From Salinimicrobium tongyeongense (GTDB lineage Bacteria > Bacteroidota > Bacteroidia > Flavobacteriales > Flavobacteriaceae), in assembly GCF_026109735.1 (NCBI RefSeq), contig NZ_CP069620.1, positions 744,001-808,000 on the forward strand: a stretch of 64,000 nt of DNA, read 5' to 3'. The notes below the pieces were generated by a model, which ran no database searches, was not told where the DNA came from, and saw nothing but the letters and a program-made list of their open reading frames with translations. Positions 49,999-58,941 of the stretch are shown here, piece by piece; positions within the stretch are counted from its first letter, which is position 1, and each line of letters starts with the position of its first letter. Made by a program: the position numbers and the translations under genes.

Positions 49999-50979
49999 AT
50001 GCGCGAGGCCGCTTTTGTAAAGCAAAATAAGGATAAATGGCAAAGATTTGAAAGCGCCCTGCAAAATAATGTAGTTTTGCCTCCCGCCGAGCTGTCTACC
50101 CTCTACCTCGAGGTTACCGACCATTTGAGCTACGCCCAGACTTTTTATCCCGGCAGCAACACGCACAAATACCTCAACGGCCTGTCTTCAAAGGCTCACC
50201 AAAAGATTTACCGCAATAAAAAGGAATCCAGAAACAGGTTCCTCACTTTTTTTACTGAAGAATTCCCACTTGAATTTTACCAGTACCAAAAGCAGCTGCT
50301 GCTGGCTTTCCTGGTATTTGTATTATTTGTGGCCGCCGGAAGTTTTTCAGCCGCCAGTGACGGCGCTTTTGTACGGTCAATCCTGGGCGATGCTTATGTG
50401 AATATGACCCTTGAGAATATTGCCAGTGATGATCCCATGGCCGTTTACAAAAAAATGGGGGAAATGGAAATGTTCCTGGGAATCACCATTAATAACGTGC
50501 GGGTGGCTTTGATGGCTTTCGTCTTCGGAATTTTTGCCGGTTTGGGAACCCTGTTCATCATCATGCAAAATGCCATTATGCTGGGCTCATTTCAGTATTT
50601 CTTTTATGAAAAAGGCCTGCTTTGGGAATCGGTAAGGACCATCTGGATTCACGGAACCATAGAAATTTCGGTGATCATTGTTGCCGCCTGCGCCGGGCTG
50701 GTGGTTGGGAAAGGCATCCTCTTTCCGGGTACCTACTCCCGCCTCACTTCTTTCGTTAAAGGAATTAAAGCCGGGCTCAAGATCGTGATTAGCACCGTGC
50801 CCTTCTTTGTAGTCGCCGGATTTCTCGAAGGCTTTGTGACCCGACATACTGAAATGCCCGACTGGCTGGCGATCTTTATTATTGCCAGCTCCCTGTTGCT
50901 CATTCTGTTTTACTACGTCTTTTATCCAATTATTTTATATCGAAAAACACCAAATGCACCAACCAATCCAATTTCGTAA
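49999..50979 (+). CDS. SpoIIM-like membrane protein (stage II sporulation protein M family)
   Basis: The 326-residue protein has a cytoplasmic N-terminus of about 95 residues, then five to six membrane segments with the SpoIIM-family elements FLGITINNVRVALMAFVFGIFAGLGT (start and end of the stretch), GSFQYFFYEKGL and WIHGTIEISVIIVAACAGL. It is a non-sporulating member; its role is unknown. It opens a six-gene run ending with DUF58. Similar clusters, with MoxR and DUF58, are thought to chaperone membrane-associated von Willebrand factor type proteins, none of which is in the window. Confidence 0.87.
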   Translation: MREAAFVKQNKDKWQRFESALQNNVVLPPAELSTLYLEVTDHLSYAQTFYPGSNTHKYLNGLSSKAHQKIYRNKKESRNRFLTFFTEEFPLEFYQYQKQLLLAFLVFVLFVAAGSFSAASDGAFVRSILGDAYVNMTLENIASDDPMAVYKKMGEMEMFLGITINNVRVALMAFVFGIFAGLGTLFIIMQNAIMLGSFQYFFYEKGLLWESVRTIWIHGTIEISVIIVAACAGLVVGKGILFPGTYSRLTSFVKGIKAGLKIVISTVPFFVVAGFLEGFVTRHTEMPDWLAIFIIASSLLLILFYYVFYPIILYRKTPNAPTNPIS

Positions 50980-51817
50980 ACAGCGTGAGCTGGGAGATAT
51001 TATTTCAGATACCTTCAAATTCATCCGGGAAAATTTCAAACCCCTGTTCAGGGATATTTTTAAGATCACAGGCCCAGTTTTTGTGATCCTCATCCTGGGA
51101 ATAGGTTATTACTCCTACCTGGGCCTTGATATTTTTTCAAATCCTTTTTTAGATGATACTTCGCAGATCAACATAGAAATGATGGTCATTTCAGTATTCA
51201 TTATTTTCTCCGCCATGGTGGCATTTTACATACTCCTCTACAACACCGTGCTGCATTTCATTAAAAGCTACATGAATAATTCGGGGGTGGTAGATCATTC
51301 AGAAGTGGCAGGAGGCGTAAAAAATGACTTCGGAAAAATGCTGGGCCTTATGATATTAATAGGTATAATCACCGTTTTTGCGTTCTTTCTCTGCTTTTTC
51401 CCGGCAATCTATGTGTGGGTTCCCCTTTCACTGGCACCCGCAATGCTCGTTTTTGCCCGCACCTCGATCTTAGATTCCATCAGCTATTCCTTCAAACTTA
51501 TCAAAGACAACTGGTGGAACACCTTTGCCACACTTTTTGTGATCACCCTGCTCATTTACCTCATTAGCCTTATATTCCAGTTTCCACTCATGCTCTACAT
51601 GTTCATTAAAGGATTGACCATGGCCCAGGAAGGCAGTGTGGCAAATCCCGGCGATCTTATAGACTGGGTGTACGTGTTTTTTAACGTGCTTTCTTCCATC
51701 TTCCAGTACCTGCTTTCGGTGGTGGCCGTGGTGGCTTCGGCTTTTATCTATTACCACCTTGACGAAAAGAAGAATGCCACAGGTACTTACGAACGCATTT
51801 CAAACCTGGGGTCTTAA
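50954..51817 (+). CDS. Polytopic membrane protein of unknown function
   Basis: The 287-residue protein starts with a soluble amphipathic segment (FRKQRELGDIISDTFKFIRENF) followed by about six membrane helices (near residues 38-58, 82-110, 148-178, 180-200, 212-235 and 255-278). The start at 50954 (MHQPIQFRKQRE) overlaps the SpoIIM gene by 26 bases; a start at 50882 would overlap far more. The family is not recognised. Its fixed place in the MoxR/DUF58 cluster suggests a common pathway. The stop-start junction with the next gene reads TAAAAATG. Confidence 0.75.
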   Translation: MHQPIQFRKQRELGDIISDTFKFIRENFKPLFRDIFKITGPVFVILILGIGYYSYLGLDIFSNPFLDDTSQINIEMMVISVFIIFSAMVAFYILLYNTVLHFIKSYMNNSGVVDHSEVAGGVKNDFGKMLGLMILIGIITVFAFFLCFFPAIYVWVPLSLAPAMLVFARTSILDSISYSFKLIKDNWWNTFATLFVITLLIYLISLIFQFPLMLYMFIKGLTMAQEGSVANPGDLIDWVYVFFNVLSSIFQYLLSVVAVVASAFIYYHLDEKKNATGTYERISNLGS

Positions 51818-51819
51818 AA

Positions 51820-52566
51820 ATGGCAAAATTCTTCCTCATTTTTTTCTTCGGAATAAGTCTTTCGGTAGTTGCCGGCGGGCTTGAAATCCCGATGCAATCT
51901 GCGGAAGAAGAGCTGGTGCCTTTAAATTTTTCCGAAGAAACCCTCAAAAAATTTAAACAAGACCCCGATTTCGATTATTCTGAAGCAGCAGCCGAAGATA
52001 ACTGGTGGACGAGGTTTAAGCGGTATTTGGGCTTACAGTGGCAGCGGTTTATGGAGTGGATCTTTGGCGATTATAACGCCCCGCCCCTGCTCGCTTTTTT
52101 CCTCGAAATACTGCCTTACCTGTTACTCGGCCTGTTGCTTGCGCTTGTGCTTTACCTCTTCTCAAAACTGGCTCCCCAAAATGCCATTTTTGGCACCCCT
52201 GCCGGCGGAAATATACATTTTAGCGAAGAAGAAAAGATCATCAAGACCAGAGACATCAGGAAGATGATCGAAAAAGCCGTGGCAGCCAAAAATTACCGGC
52301 TGGCCATACGGTATCACTTCCTGTACATCCTTCAGCAATTATCGCGTAAGGAATTTGTGAGCTACAATGCAGCCAAAACCGATGAAGAATACCTGGCCGA
52401 AATTCAGGACCTACAACTTCGGAATAAATTTAAAAGGCTTAACCGCATTTATGATTTTGTGTGGTACGGAAATTTTACCACAACGACCGCAGATTATGAA
52501 AAGATCAAATCTGAATTCGTTAGCACCGAAACATTAATACAACCCCAGCATGAGCAAAGCCTATAA
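51820..52566 (+). CDS. DUF4129-type membrane protein
   Basis: The 248-residue protein has a cleavable or anchoring N-terminal hydrophobic segment (FFLIFFFGISLSVVAGG), an extracytoplasmic part with WWTRFKRYLGLQWQRFMEWIFG, a central membrane helix (EILPYLLLGLLLALVLYLF) and a cytoplasmic C-terminal DUF4129-like helical domain (AIRYHFLYILQQLSRKEF, NRIYDFVWYGNF). It overlaps the next gene by 17 bases, indicating coupled translation. Function unknown; it belongs to the MoxR-linked cluster. A near-palindrome of the recurrent family is embedded at 52176-52193. Confidence 0.78.
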   Translation: MAKFFLIFFFGISLSVVAGGLEIPMQSAEEELVPLNFSEETLKKFKQDPDFDYSEAAAEDNWWTRFKRYLGLQWQRFMEWIFGDYNAPPLLAFFLEILPYLLLGLLLALVLYLFSKLAPQNAIFGTPAGGNIHFSEEEKIIKTRDIRKMIEKAVAAKNYRLAIRYHFLYILQQLSRKEFVSYNAAKTDEEYLAEIQDLQLRNKFKRLNRIYDFVWYGNFTTTTADYEKIKSEFVSTETLIQPQHEQSL

Positions 52567-53749
52567 GATCACTCTCGCCCTGCTGGTCCTGCTGCTGGCT
52601 GTGCTCACCTGGCTGGAAGCAAATGAACCCGAACCCGTTAACTGGAGCCCCAGTTATGCGGCCGTAGACAAGAACCCGCTGGGTACAAAAGTGCTTTTTG
52701 AGAACCTGAAACAGCAAAACCTGGAGCTGCGGGAAGTGAAGGTGCCACCATACGAGTTCCTTAGTGATTCCACCATTAGCGGCACGTATTTTTTCCTGAA
52801 CAACAGCCTCAGTTTTGACCAGCAGGAGCTAAAAAAGATCTTGAGCTGGGTAGCCCGTGGGAATACGGCATTTTTCATTGCCGAAAATTTCGGCCAGAAC
52901 CTCCTGGACACCCTAAACCTGAAAATGGAGACCCTGGTTCCCCAAAAAGGCATTTCTTCCAAACCTTTGCTGAACCTCAAAGATGATGCACTAAAGAGCA
53001 GCAGCCCGTTCTTGTTTGATAAAGAGGCTTATCAGGATATTTTTATCACTTCAGATTCTTTACCTAAAGATGTGTTGGGAGTTACCCAGCTTCAGAAAGA
53101 TTCAGCAAAAATTTCTGATCCAAAAATCAACTTTTTGAGAGATACGGTAGGAAAAGGAATGGTTTACCTGCACTCTACCCCTAAAGCCTTCAGCAATTAT
53201 TTCCTGCTTCAGGATAAAAACGCCCGTTACGCTGAAAACGTGCTGGCCTATCTTCCCCCTCAAAAAACCTTTTTTTGGGACCATTACTACAAAACCGGCA
53301 AGACCTTTTACACCTCGCCGCTGTTTGTGATCCTTAACAGCAAAGCCCTTCGCTGGGCTTATTATTTTGTGATTATTGGAAGTCTGCTGTTCATCATTTT
53401 TGAAGGCAAGCGCAAGCAGCGCAGTATCCCGGTTATAGAACCCCTTAAAAATCAGACGCTCGATTTTACCCGCACTATCGCAGGTCTTTACCTTGATCGC
53501 GCAGATTATAAAAACATCACATCAAAAAAGATTAAGTTATTTTTGGAATATGTGCGCTCAAATTACCGGGTTGCGACCAACGAGCCAAACCCCGATTTTT
53601 ATGAACGGGTGGCAGCAATGAGCGGCAACACCAAAAAAGATGTGGAAGAATTATGGCAACTCATGGAGAGACTTGAGAAAAAAAACCTGATTTCAAAAAA
53701 AGAATTGCTGGAGTTAAACAAGGCCATTTCGGCTTTTAAAAAGAACTAA
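52550..53749 (+). CDS. DUF4350-type membrane protein
   Basis: The 399-residue protein has an N-terminal membrane helix (ITLALLVLLLAVLTWLE), an extracytoplasmic DUF4350-like domain (NPLGTKVLFENLKQQN; FFLNNSLSFDQQELKKILSWV, GNTAFFIAENF), a second membrane helix (WAYYFVIIGSLLFIIFEG, about 275) and a cytoplasmic helical tail. DUF4350 has a fold related to type 1 glutamine amidotransferase-like domains but no catalytic triad is evident. The stop codon abuts the ATG of the MoxR gene with no spacing. Confidence 0.8.
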   Translation: MSKAYKITLALLVLLLAVLTWLEANEPEPVNWSPSYAAVDKNPLGTKVLFENLKQQNLELREVKVPPYEFLSDSTISGTYFFLNNSLSFDQQELKKILSWVARGNTAFFIAENFGQNLLDTLNLKMETLVPQKGISSKPLLNLKDDALKSSSPFLFDKEAYQDIFITSDSLPKDVLGVTQLQKDSAKISDPKINFLRDTVGKGMVYLHSTPKAFSNYFLLQDKNARYAENVLAYLPPQKTFFWDHYYKTGKTFYTSPLFVILNSKALRWAYYFVIIGSLLFIIFEGKRKQRSIPVIEPLKNQTLDFTRTIAGLYLDRADYKNITSKKIKLFLEYVRSNYRVATNEPNPDFYERVAAMSGNTKKDVEELWQLMERLEKKNLISKKELLELNKAISAFKKN

Positions 53750-54748
53750 ATGGAAAACGAAGAACCAAAGAACGACGAGATCACTTTTGAGAACCGCATT
53801 CCGCTGGACGAATTAAAACAAGCCGTAGAAAGTTTGAAGGTCCAGCTTTCAGGAATCATCATAGGCCAGGAAAAGTTTATAGAACTTCTCATTGTGGGCC
53901 TGCTCGCCGATGGGCATGTTCTTATTGAAGGGGTTCCCGGGGTGGCAAAGACCATCACCGCAAAATTGTTTGCCAAAACCCTCAAAACAGGTTTTAGCAG
54001 GATACAATTTACCCCCGACCTTATGCCCAGTGACGTGCTGGGGACTTCGGTACTCAACTCCAGGACTTCAGACTTTGAGTTTAAACCCGGCCCCGTGTTT
54101 TCGAACATAGTTCTTATAGACGAAATTAACCGCGCCCCGGCCAAGACCCAGGCCGCCCTTTTTGAAGTAATGGAAGAGCGACAAATCACCATAGATGGCA
54201 CCCGGCACAGCATGCCACCGCCATTTATGGTCATTGCCACCCAAAACCCCATTGAGCAGGAAGGAACTTATGCGCTGCCCGAAGCCCAGCTGGACAGGTT
54301 CCTCTTTAAGATCAAAGTAGATTATCCTTCTATGGAAGAAGAAGTTGAGATCTTACAGTCCCACCACGAGCGGCAGGGAGTTGCTCCGCAGGACACGATC
54401 GAAGCTGTGCTCGACCCCGAAAAACTCCGTCTGCTTCGTGAGCAGATCCAGGGAATAAGAATAGAAAAGAAACTGCTGGGCTATATCGCCGAAGTGATTG
54501 GCAAAACCAGGAACCACCCGCATTTGTACCTGGGTGCTTCCCCCCGGGCTTCCATTGCCGTGATGAATGCCTCAAAGGCAGTAGCAGCTGTAGACGGACG
54601 GGATTTTGTAATCCCCGAAGACATTAAAAAAGTTCTCGAACCGGTGCTGGGCCATCGCATCATTTTGTCTCCCGAGCGTGAAATGGAAGGCAGTACAACA
54701 GCCGGGGTCATTGATATGATCACTCATTCTGTAGAAATCCCGAGATAA
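53750..54748 (+). CDS. MoxR-family AAA+ ATPase
   Basis: The 332-residue MoxR ATPase has Walker A EGVPGVAKTITAK (about residues 61-73, with Ala and Lys-Thr as in the family), Walker B VLIDEINRAPAKTQAALFEVMEER (start and end of the segment, about 122-145), sensor 1 ATQNPIEQEGTYALPEAQLDRF (parts thereof) and an arginine finger region. MoxR ATPases act as chaperones that insert cofactors or assemble complexes with von Willebrand-type partners. It sits directly before DUF58, the usual partner. Confidence 0.93.
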   Translation: MENEEPKNDEITFENRIPLDELKQAVESLKVQLSGIIIGQEKFIELLIVGLLADGHVLIEGVPGVAKTITAKLFAKTLKTGFSRIQFTPDLMPSDVLGTSVLNSRTSDFEFKPGPVFSNIVLIDEINRAPAKTQAALFEVMEERQITIDGTRHSMPPPFMVIATQNPIEQEGTYALPEAQLDRFLFKIKVDYPSMEEEVEILQSHHERQGVAPQDTIEAVLDPEKLRLLREQIQGIRIEKKLLGYIAEVIGKTRNHPHLYLGASPRASIAVMNASKAVAAVDGRDFVIPEDIKKVLEPVLGHRIILSPEREMEGSTTAGVIDMITHSVEIPR

Positions 54749-56080
54749 TTGGTACATTTCTTCAAGTCACTATACCTCCATCAACGGTTCTTTGTGATCG
54801 TTTTTAGCCTTGCGGCAGGTTTCCTGTTTTCCTATTGGCTGCCGTGGCTCTATCCGGTATTGTGGGTTTTTAGTTTGATCTTTCTCCTCGTTACGCTGGC
54901 CGATATGGTCATACTTTTTAAAAGCCCGGGAATTAAAGCCGAAAGAATTCTGCCCGACAGGTTTTCAAACAGTGACGAAAATAAATTGGAAATTTTACTT
55001 CGGAATATCTATGGTTTTAAAACCAGAATTGAAGTTATAGACGAGATCCCGGTACAGTTCCAGAAAAGGGATTTTTCACACCTCCTGGAATTGGCTTCCG
55101 GAAGTTCAAAATCTTTTAATTATTCGCTGCGGCCGGTAGAGCGCGGGGAATATTTCTTCGGAAATTTAAACGTATTTGCATCGAGTCCGTTGAAACTGGT
55201 ACGCCGCCGCAAAAAATTCGGAAAAGAGCAGATGCTGAAAGTTTATCCGTCGTTTGTTCAGATGAAAAAATATGATTTTTTGGCGATAGACAAAAAGATC
55301 TCCCAACCCGGTCTCAAAAAGATCAGGAAGATTGGGCATACCATGGAGTTTGAGCAAATTAAAGATTATGTAACGGGAGACGATATGCGCAGCATAAACT
55401 GGAAAGCCACTGCCAAACAGGGCAACCTCATGGTGAACCAGTACCAGGATGAGCGTTCACAGCCCGTTTACTCGGTGATAGATACCGGCCGAACCATGAA
55501 AATGCCATTTCACAACCTCAAGCTGCTCGATTATGCCATTAACAGTGCACTGGCCTTTTCCAACATTGCATTAAAGAAAAAAGACAAAGCAGGATTGATC
55601 ACCTTCTCCAACAAAATGGAAAAGATAGTTCCTGCAAGTTCCAAAAAAGCCCATTTGAACCTGCTTCTCGAATCGCTCTACAACGTGAACACCCAGTACC
55701 GGGATGCCGACTTCGGACTTTTGTACACGCATATAAACCGACGGCTGGCACAGCGAAGCCTGCTCCTGCTGTATACCAATTTTGAGCACCTAAGCGCATT
55801 GCACCGGCAAATGCCTTACCTTAAAGCCTTAGCGAAAAAACACCTGCTTGTAGTTATCTTTTTTGAAAATGTAGAGCTGGAAACCTTCATTAGTGCTGAA
55901 GCCAAAAAAGTCACCGATATCTTTAACCAGACCATCGCGGAACAATTTAGCTACGACAAGCGCCTGATGGCAAAAGAACTTCAAAAACATGGTATCCAGA
56001 CTGTTTTAACCCGCCCCGAAGATCTTACGGTAAATACCATCAACAAATACCTGGAGATCAAAAAAAGGGGAATTTTGTAA
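54749..56080 (+). CDS. DUF58-domain protein
   Basis: The 443-residue protein has two N-terminal membrane helices (about residues 14-58), an Ig-like extracytoplasmic or cytoplasmic beta region, and a DUF58 domain (QIKDYVTGDDMRSINWKATAKQGNLMVNQYQ, ends shown in part; PVYSVIDTGRTM with a von Willebrand-like MIDAS-type Asp). The start is TTG, immediately after the moxR stop TAA. It is the usual partner of MoxR ATPases. This is the last gene of the operon; a 76-base convergent gap separates it from the photolyase. Confidence 0.88.
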   Translation: MVHFFKSLYLHQRFFVIVFSLAAGFLFSYWLPWLYPVLWVFSLIFLLVTLADMVILFKSPGIKAERILPDRFSNSDENKLEILLRNIYGFKTRIEVIDEIPVQFQKRDFSHLLELASGSSKSFNYSLRPVERGEYFFGNLNVFASSPLKLVRRRKKFGKEQMLKVYPSFVQMKKYDFLAIDKKISQPGLKKIRKIGHTMEFEQIKDYVTGDDMRSINWKATAKQGNLMVNQYQDERSQPVYSVIDTGRTMKMPFHNLKLLDYAINSALAFSNIALKKKDKAGLITFSNKMEKIVPASSKKAHLNLLLESLYNVNTQYRDADFGLLYTHINRRLAQRSLLLLYTNFEHLSALHRQMPYLKALAKKHLLVVIFFENVELETFISAEAKKVTDIFNQTIAEQFSYDKRLMAKELQKHGIQTVLTRPEDLTVNTINKYLEIKKRGIL

Positions 56081-56082
56081 TT

Positions 56083-56099
56083 AGACGGGAGACGAGAGA
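56083..56099. repeat. Short 7-base repeat AGACGGG/AGACGAG
   Basis: AGACGGG, AGACGAG, AGA follow in register just after the DUF58 stop, in another convergent gap. Only two full words are present. Confidence 0.4.
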
Positions 56100-56156
56100 A
56101 TTTTATGTAGTAAAGACCTGAAATTACTATAATTTATAAATTTTCAAATCCTCAAA

Positions 56157-57470
56157 TCAACTCAATGCCTTCTTGTAAGTCTCCAAGGCCCGTGCCCTTG
56201 CAAATTTGTGATCAACGATAGGTTCAAGGTAGCCGGCCCTAAAATCTTTGATCCAGGTTTTTACGTATTCCAGTTTAGGGTCGAATTTTTTCAGTTGGGA
56301 TTCGGGGTTGAAAATCCGGAAATATGGGGCAGAATCACAGCCTGTCCCGGCTGCCCATTGCCAGTTCCCGTTGTTGGACGCCAGCTCGTAATCCAGGAGT
56401 TTTTCAGCAAAATAGGCCTCTCCCCAACGCCAGTCTATCAAAAGATGCTTACACAAAAAACCGGCCACCACCATGCGCACCCGGTTGTGCATCCACCCGG
56501 TCTCATTTAACTGCCGCATGCCTGCATCAACGAGGGGATAACCGGTTTCTCCCCTGCACCAGGCTTCAAACTCTTTCTCATTGTTCCGCCACTGGATACG
56601 GTCGTACTTTCTTCGGAAATTATGCTGCTCTACATGAGGAAAATGGTAAAGGATCATCATGAAGAACTCGCGCCATATAAGTTCGTTGAGCCAGGCCTCA
56701 TTCTGTTGCAGCGCCTGTTTCACCAGGTGACGGATGCTTACAGTGCCAAACCTTAAATGTACACCGGCCCTGCTGGTGCCATCAATGTAAGGCAGGTCCC
56801 TGTTCTTGTGGTAGTGCTTTATTAATTCTTCCGAAAGATCTGCTTCGGCAACTTCAGGATCTGTGGTCTCAAACCCAATTTCAGCTAAAGAGAGGATTGG
56901 TTTATTTGGCTTTTTTAGCAGCTTAGGCAAATAATCTTCCGAAGGAAAACCTGGAACTCCATTTTGCTGCAACTGTTCTTTCCATTTCCTGGAATAGGGT
57001 GTAAAAACAGTATAAGGAGTGCCATTTGGCTTCAGGACTTCTTCTTTTTCAAAGATCACCTGGTCTTTATAGCTGTGAAACTGAACATGATGAGCTAAAA
57101 GAAAATCTGAAACTGCCTTATCCCTGCTTCGGGCATAGGCTTCATAGTCGTGATTGGTATAAACCTCTCTCACCGGGTATTCAAAAATGAGCTTTTCAAA
57201 TGCCTTTTCCGGCAGGTCATGCAGCACAAACAGGCTAGCCCCGAACTGAGATAATTCAGCATTAATTTTCTCCAGTTGCCGATGGATGAATGCTACGCGC
57301 CGGTCTTTTTTCTGCGGAAGGCTTTGGAGGATTGCAGGGTCAAAAATGAAAATCACCTGCACCGGAAGGCCGCTTTTAAGGGCGTGGTAGAGCGCAGTAT
57401 TGTCAAACAACCGCAAATCCCTTCGCAGCCAGCAAACCGCTATGCCTTCTTCTCCTTCATTTTTTGCCAT
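56157..57470 (-). CDS. phr: Photolyase/cryptochrome-family protein, class I CPD photolyase-like
   Basis: The 437-residue flavoprotein should repair cyclobutane pyrimidine dimers with blue/near-UV light. The N-terminal antenna domain begins AVCWLRRDLRLFDNTAL; the FAD-binding domain shows WREFFMMILYHFPHVE, GYPLVDAGMRQLNETGWMHN (about 300-320), RMVVAGFLCKHLLIDWRWGE and LASNNGNWQWAAGTGCDSAP with PYFRIFNP, all close to the class I CPD photolyase consensus, including the Asn of NNG that contacts FAD. It is the last gene of the carotenoid operon; its start overlaps the TspO-like gene by 31 bases. Confidence 0.9.
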   Translation of the reverse strand: MAKNEGEEGIAVCWLRRDLRLFDNTALYHALKSGLPVQVIFIFDPAILQSLPQKKDRRVAFIHRQLEKINAELSQFGASLFVLHDLPEKAFEKLIFEYPVREVYTNHDYEAYARSRDKAVSDFLLAHHVQFHSYKDQVIFEKEEVLKPNGTPYTVFTPYSRKWKEQLQQNGVPGFPSEDYLPKLLKKPNKPILSLAEIGFETTDPEVAEADLSEELIKHYHKNRDLPYIDGTSRAGVHLRFGTVSIRHLVKQALQQNEAWLNELIWREFFMMILYHFPHVEQHNFRRKYDRIQWRNNEKEFEAWCRGETGYPLVDAGMRQLNETGWMHNRVRMVVAGFLCKHLLIDWRWGEAYFAEKLLDYELASNNGNWQWAAGTGCDSAPYFRIFNPESQLKKFDPKLEYVKTWIKDFRAGYLEPIVDHKFARARALETYKKALS

Positions 57471-58222
57471 GGCGAGTATTTTCTATTCTTGTATCCGTGG
57501 ATGCTACTACTTATAAAAAGTACGGCAGCAGCAGCTACAGCTGTATAAAAAATAAGAGGTTCATCCCCTTTGTTGGCAACCCCTACAGCGACCAGCCCCC
57601 AAACTCCCACGAGGGCGAATTCCCTCATATTGCGTATCCAGGTAATTAGGAGATTAATGATTGTAGCTACAAAGATCATTATGAGGGTCCACAATACTTC
57701 TGAGATTCCGAAGCCATTCCAGCCAATGTCTGTAAGGTAAGCAGCGGTATTTGCTATTAAAGCCACGGTGATCCAGCCCGAATAGAGGGAAAAAGGCCAC
57801 CAGAGAAAAGCAATTTCTGAAACCGGCTTGTCGTCGAGCTCCATCCTGGTCTTGAAAACAATGACCAGCAGCGAAATGAGAAGTAGTGCCATCACCAGTA
57901 CCGAAAGCCCTGTGAGATGGTTTAGCCACGCAAAGATCCAGCTGATATTAAGAAGACAGGAGATCACGAACCACCAGCCTATGGTGGCTGCTATTTGCCT
58001 GCCTCGAGTGGTGGCAATTTGGTAGGTGACAAATCCTGCAAGCCCCAGGTAGATCAATCCCCAAATGGAAAAAGCATATCCGGCAGGTGTGAACAGGTTT
58101 TCATATTCTTCAGAAACGGACCCCATGGTTTCGCCGTTGATCGCCCCGGTATTGGAGAGATAATTGAGCCCCACCATAAGCAGGAATGCTATAATATTTG
58201 CGATTTGTAAAGTCTTATTCAT
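57440..58222 (-). CDS. TspO/CrtK-like tryptophan-rich membrane protein
   Basis: The 260-residue protein has about seven membrane helices. The segment FTPAGYAFSIWGLIYLGLAGF (part of it, about residues 44-64) resembles the Pro-x3-Phe-x3-Trp motif of TspO, the tryptophan-rich sensory or CrtK protein that binds porphyrins and is linked to carotenoid regulation in Rhodobacter. It is about 100 residues longer than TspO (five helices), so it is a distant, enlarged relative. It overlaps the cyclase gene by 4 bases (ATGA) and the photolyase gene by 31. Placement in this operon supports a pigment or light-related role. Confidence 0.75.
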   Translation of the reverse strand: MNKTLQIANIIAFLLMVGLNYLSNTGAINGETMGSVSEEYENLFTPAGYAFSIWGLIYLGLAGFVTYQIATTRGRQIAATIGWWFVISCLLNISWIFAWLNHLTGLSVLVMALLLISLLVIVFKTRMELDDKPVSEIAFLWWPFSLYSGWITVALIANTAAYLTDIGWNGFGISEVLWTLIMIFVATIINLLITWIRNMREFALVGVWGLVAVGVANKGDEPLIFYTAVAAAAVLFISSSIHGYKNRKYSPWQKMKEKKA

Positions 58223-58941
58223 AATAGTGTGGTTTTTAAATTTGCGGCTGCGACAGCTTTTCTTCGGTTTAGAAGGTACCTGTAGATGAGCAGGTTCATC
58301 AGGATCAATTCGGCACCGTAAAAAGCATCTTCCACAGGAATGGTGCCTACACGAAAGTTCATGAATTCTTCAGCATTGTACCACACCACGGGTTGCTCGA
58401 TCCAGCTTCCGGTAAGTACGCCGTTCACGATGAAAAATGGAATTAACAGCACGGCATAGATCACGTAAAATCTGGTTAGCCATGAAATCTTCAGAATAAA
58501 CTGCGCGTACAAAAGTAAAAGTGCAAAACTTATAAAGGTGGTAGCCGTATAAGCTCTTGAGAAGAAAATAATCCCGAAAATAAGCAGGAACGCTATAAGA
58601 CAAAGGCTGATGATTTTCTGCATTTTTGGGCCTCCGGTTTTCTTCAGGAACAAATCGAGACAGTGAAAAGTAAAGACACAGGCATACGGAATACAAAAAA
58701 AGAACAGCACCTCTTCTACTGGAAGGTTGCCAATTTGAAGGCCTGTGAGGTAGCGTTCGTTGAAACCCCACATGCCGAGCTGGGTGAACAGCATATCCCA
58801 AAGCACAAAAATGAGCCCGGTAAGAAACACAGCCGGAAAAAAAGCGCCCCAGGTTTTGTGAAACTTCAGTTTAGGGTGAAAAGAGAACAGGAATGGAATG
58901 ATGATGGTAAAAAAATTGACCAGCAGGTAAGTGTATTGCAT
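58219..58941 (-). CDS. crtY: Lycopene beta-cyclase of the fused CrtYc-CrtYd type
   Basis: The 240-residue membrane protein with about six to seven helices contains two repeated halves, each with a PxE(E/D) motif: NLPVEEVLFFFCIPYACVF (about residues 72-90) and TIPVEDAFYGAELILMN (about 200-216). This is the single-chain form of the heterodimeric CrtYc/CrtYd cyclase, distinct from FAD-type CrtY. It closes both ends of lycopene to beta-carotene. It overlaps crtZ by one base and the TspO-like gene by four. Confidence 0.88.
   Translation of the reverse strand: MQYTYLLVNFFTIIIPFLFSFHPKLKFHKTWGAFFPAVFLTGLIFVLWDMLFTQLGMWGFNERYLTGLQIGNLPVEEVLFFFCIPYACVFTFHCLDLFLKKTGGPKMQKIISLCLIAFLLIFGIIFFSRAYTATTFISFALLLLYAQFILKISWLTRFYVIYAVLLIPFFIVNGVLTGSWIEQPVVWYNAEEFMNFRVGTIPVEDAFYGAELILMNLLIYRYLLNRRKAVAAANLKTTLL

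Noticed and set aside
58370-58801. 143-codon minus-strand frame within the lycopene cyclase gene
   Set aside because: Same strand but another frame of crtY, whose own frame has two PxE(E/D) cyclase motifs and proper operon overlaps.
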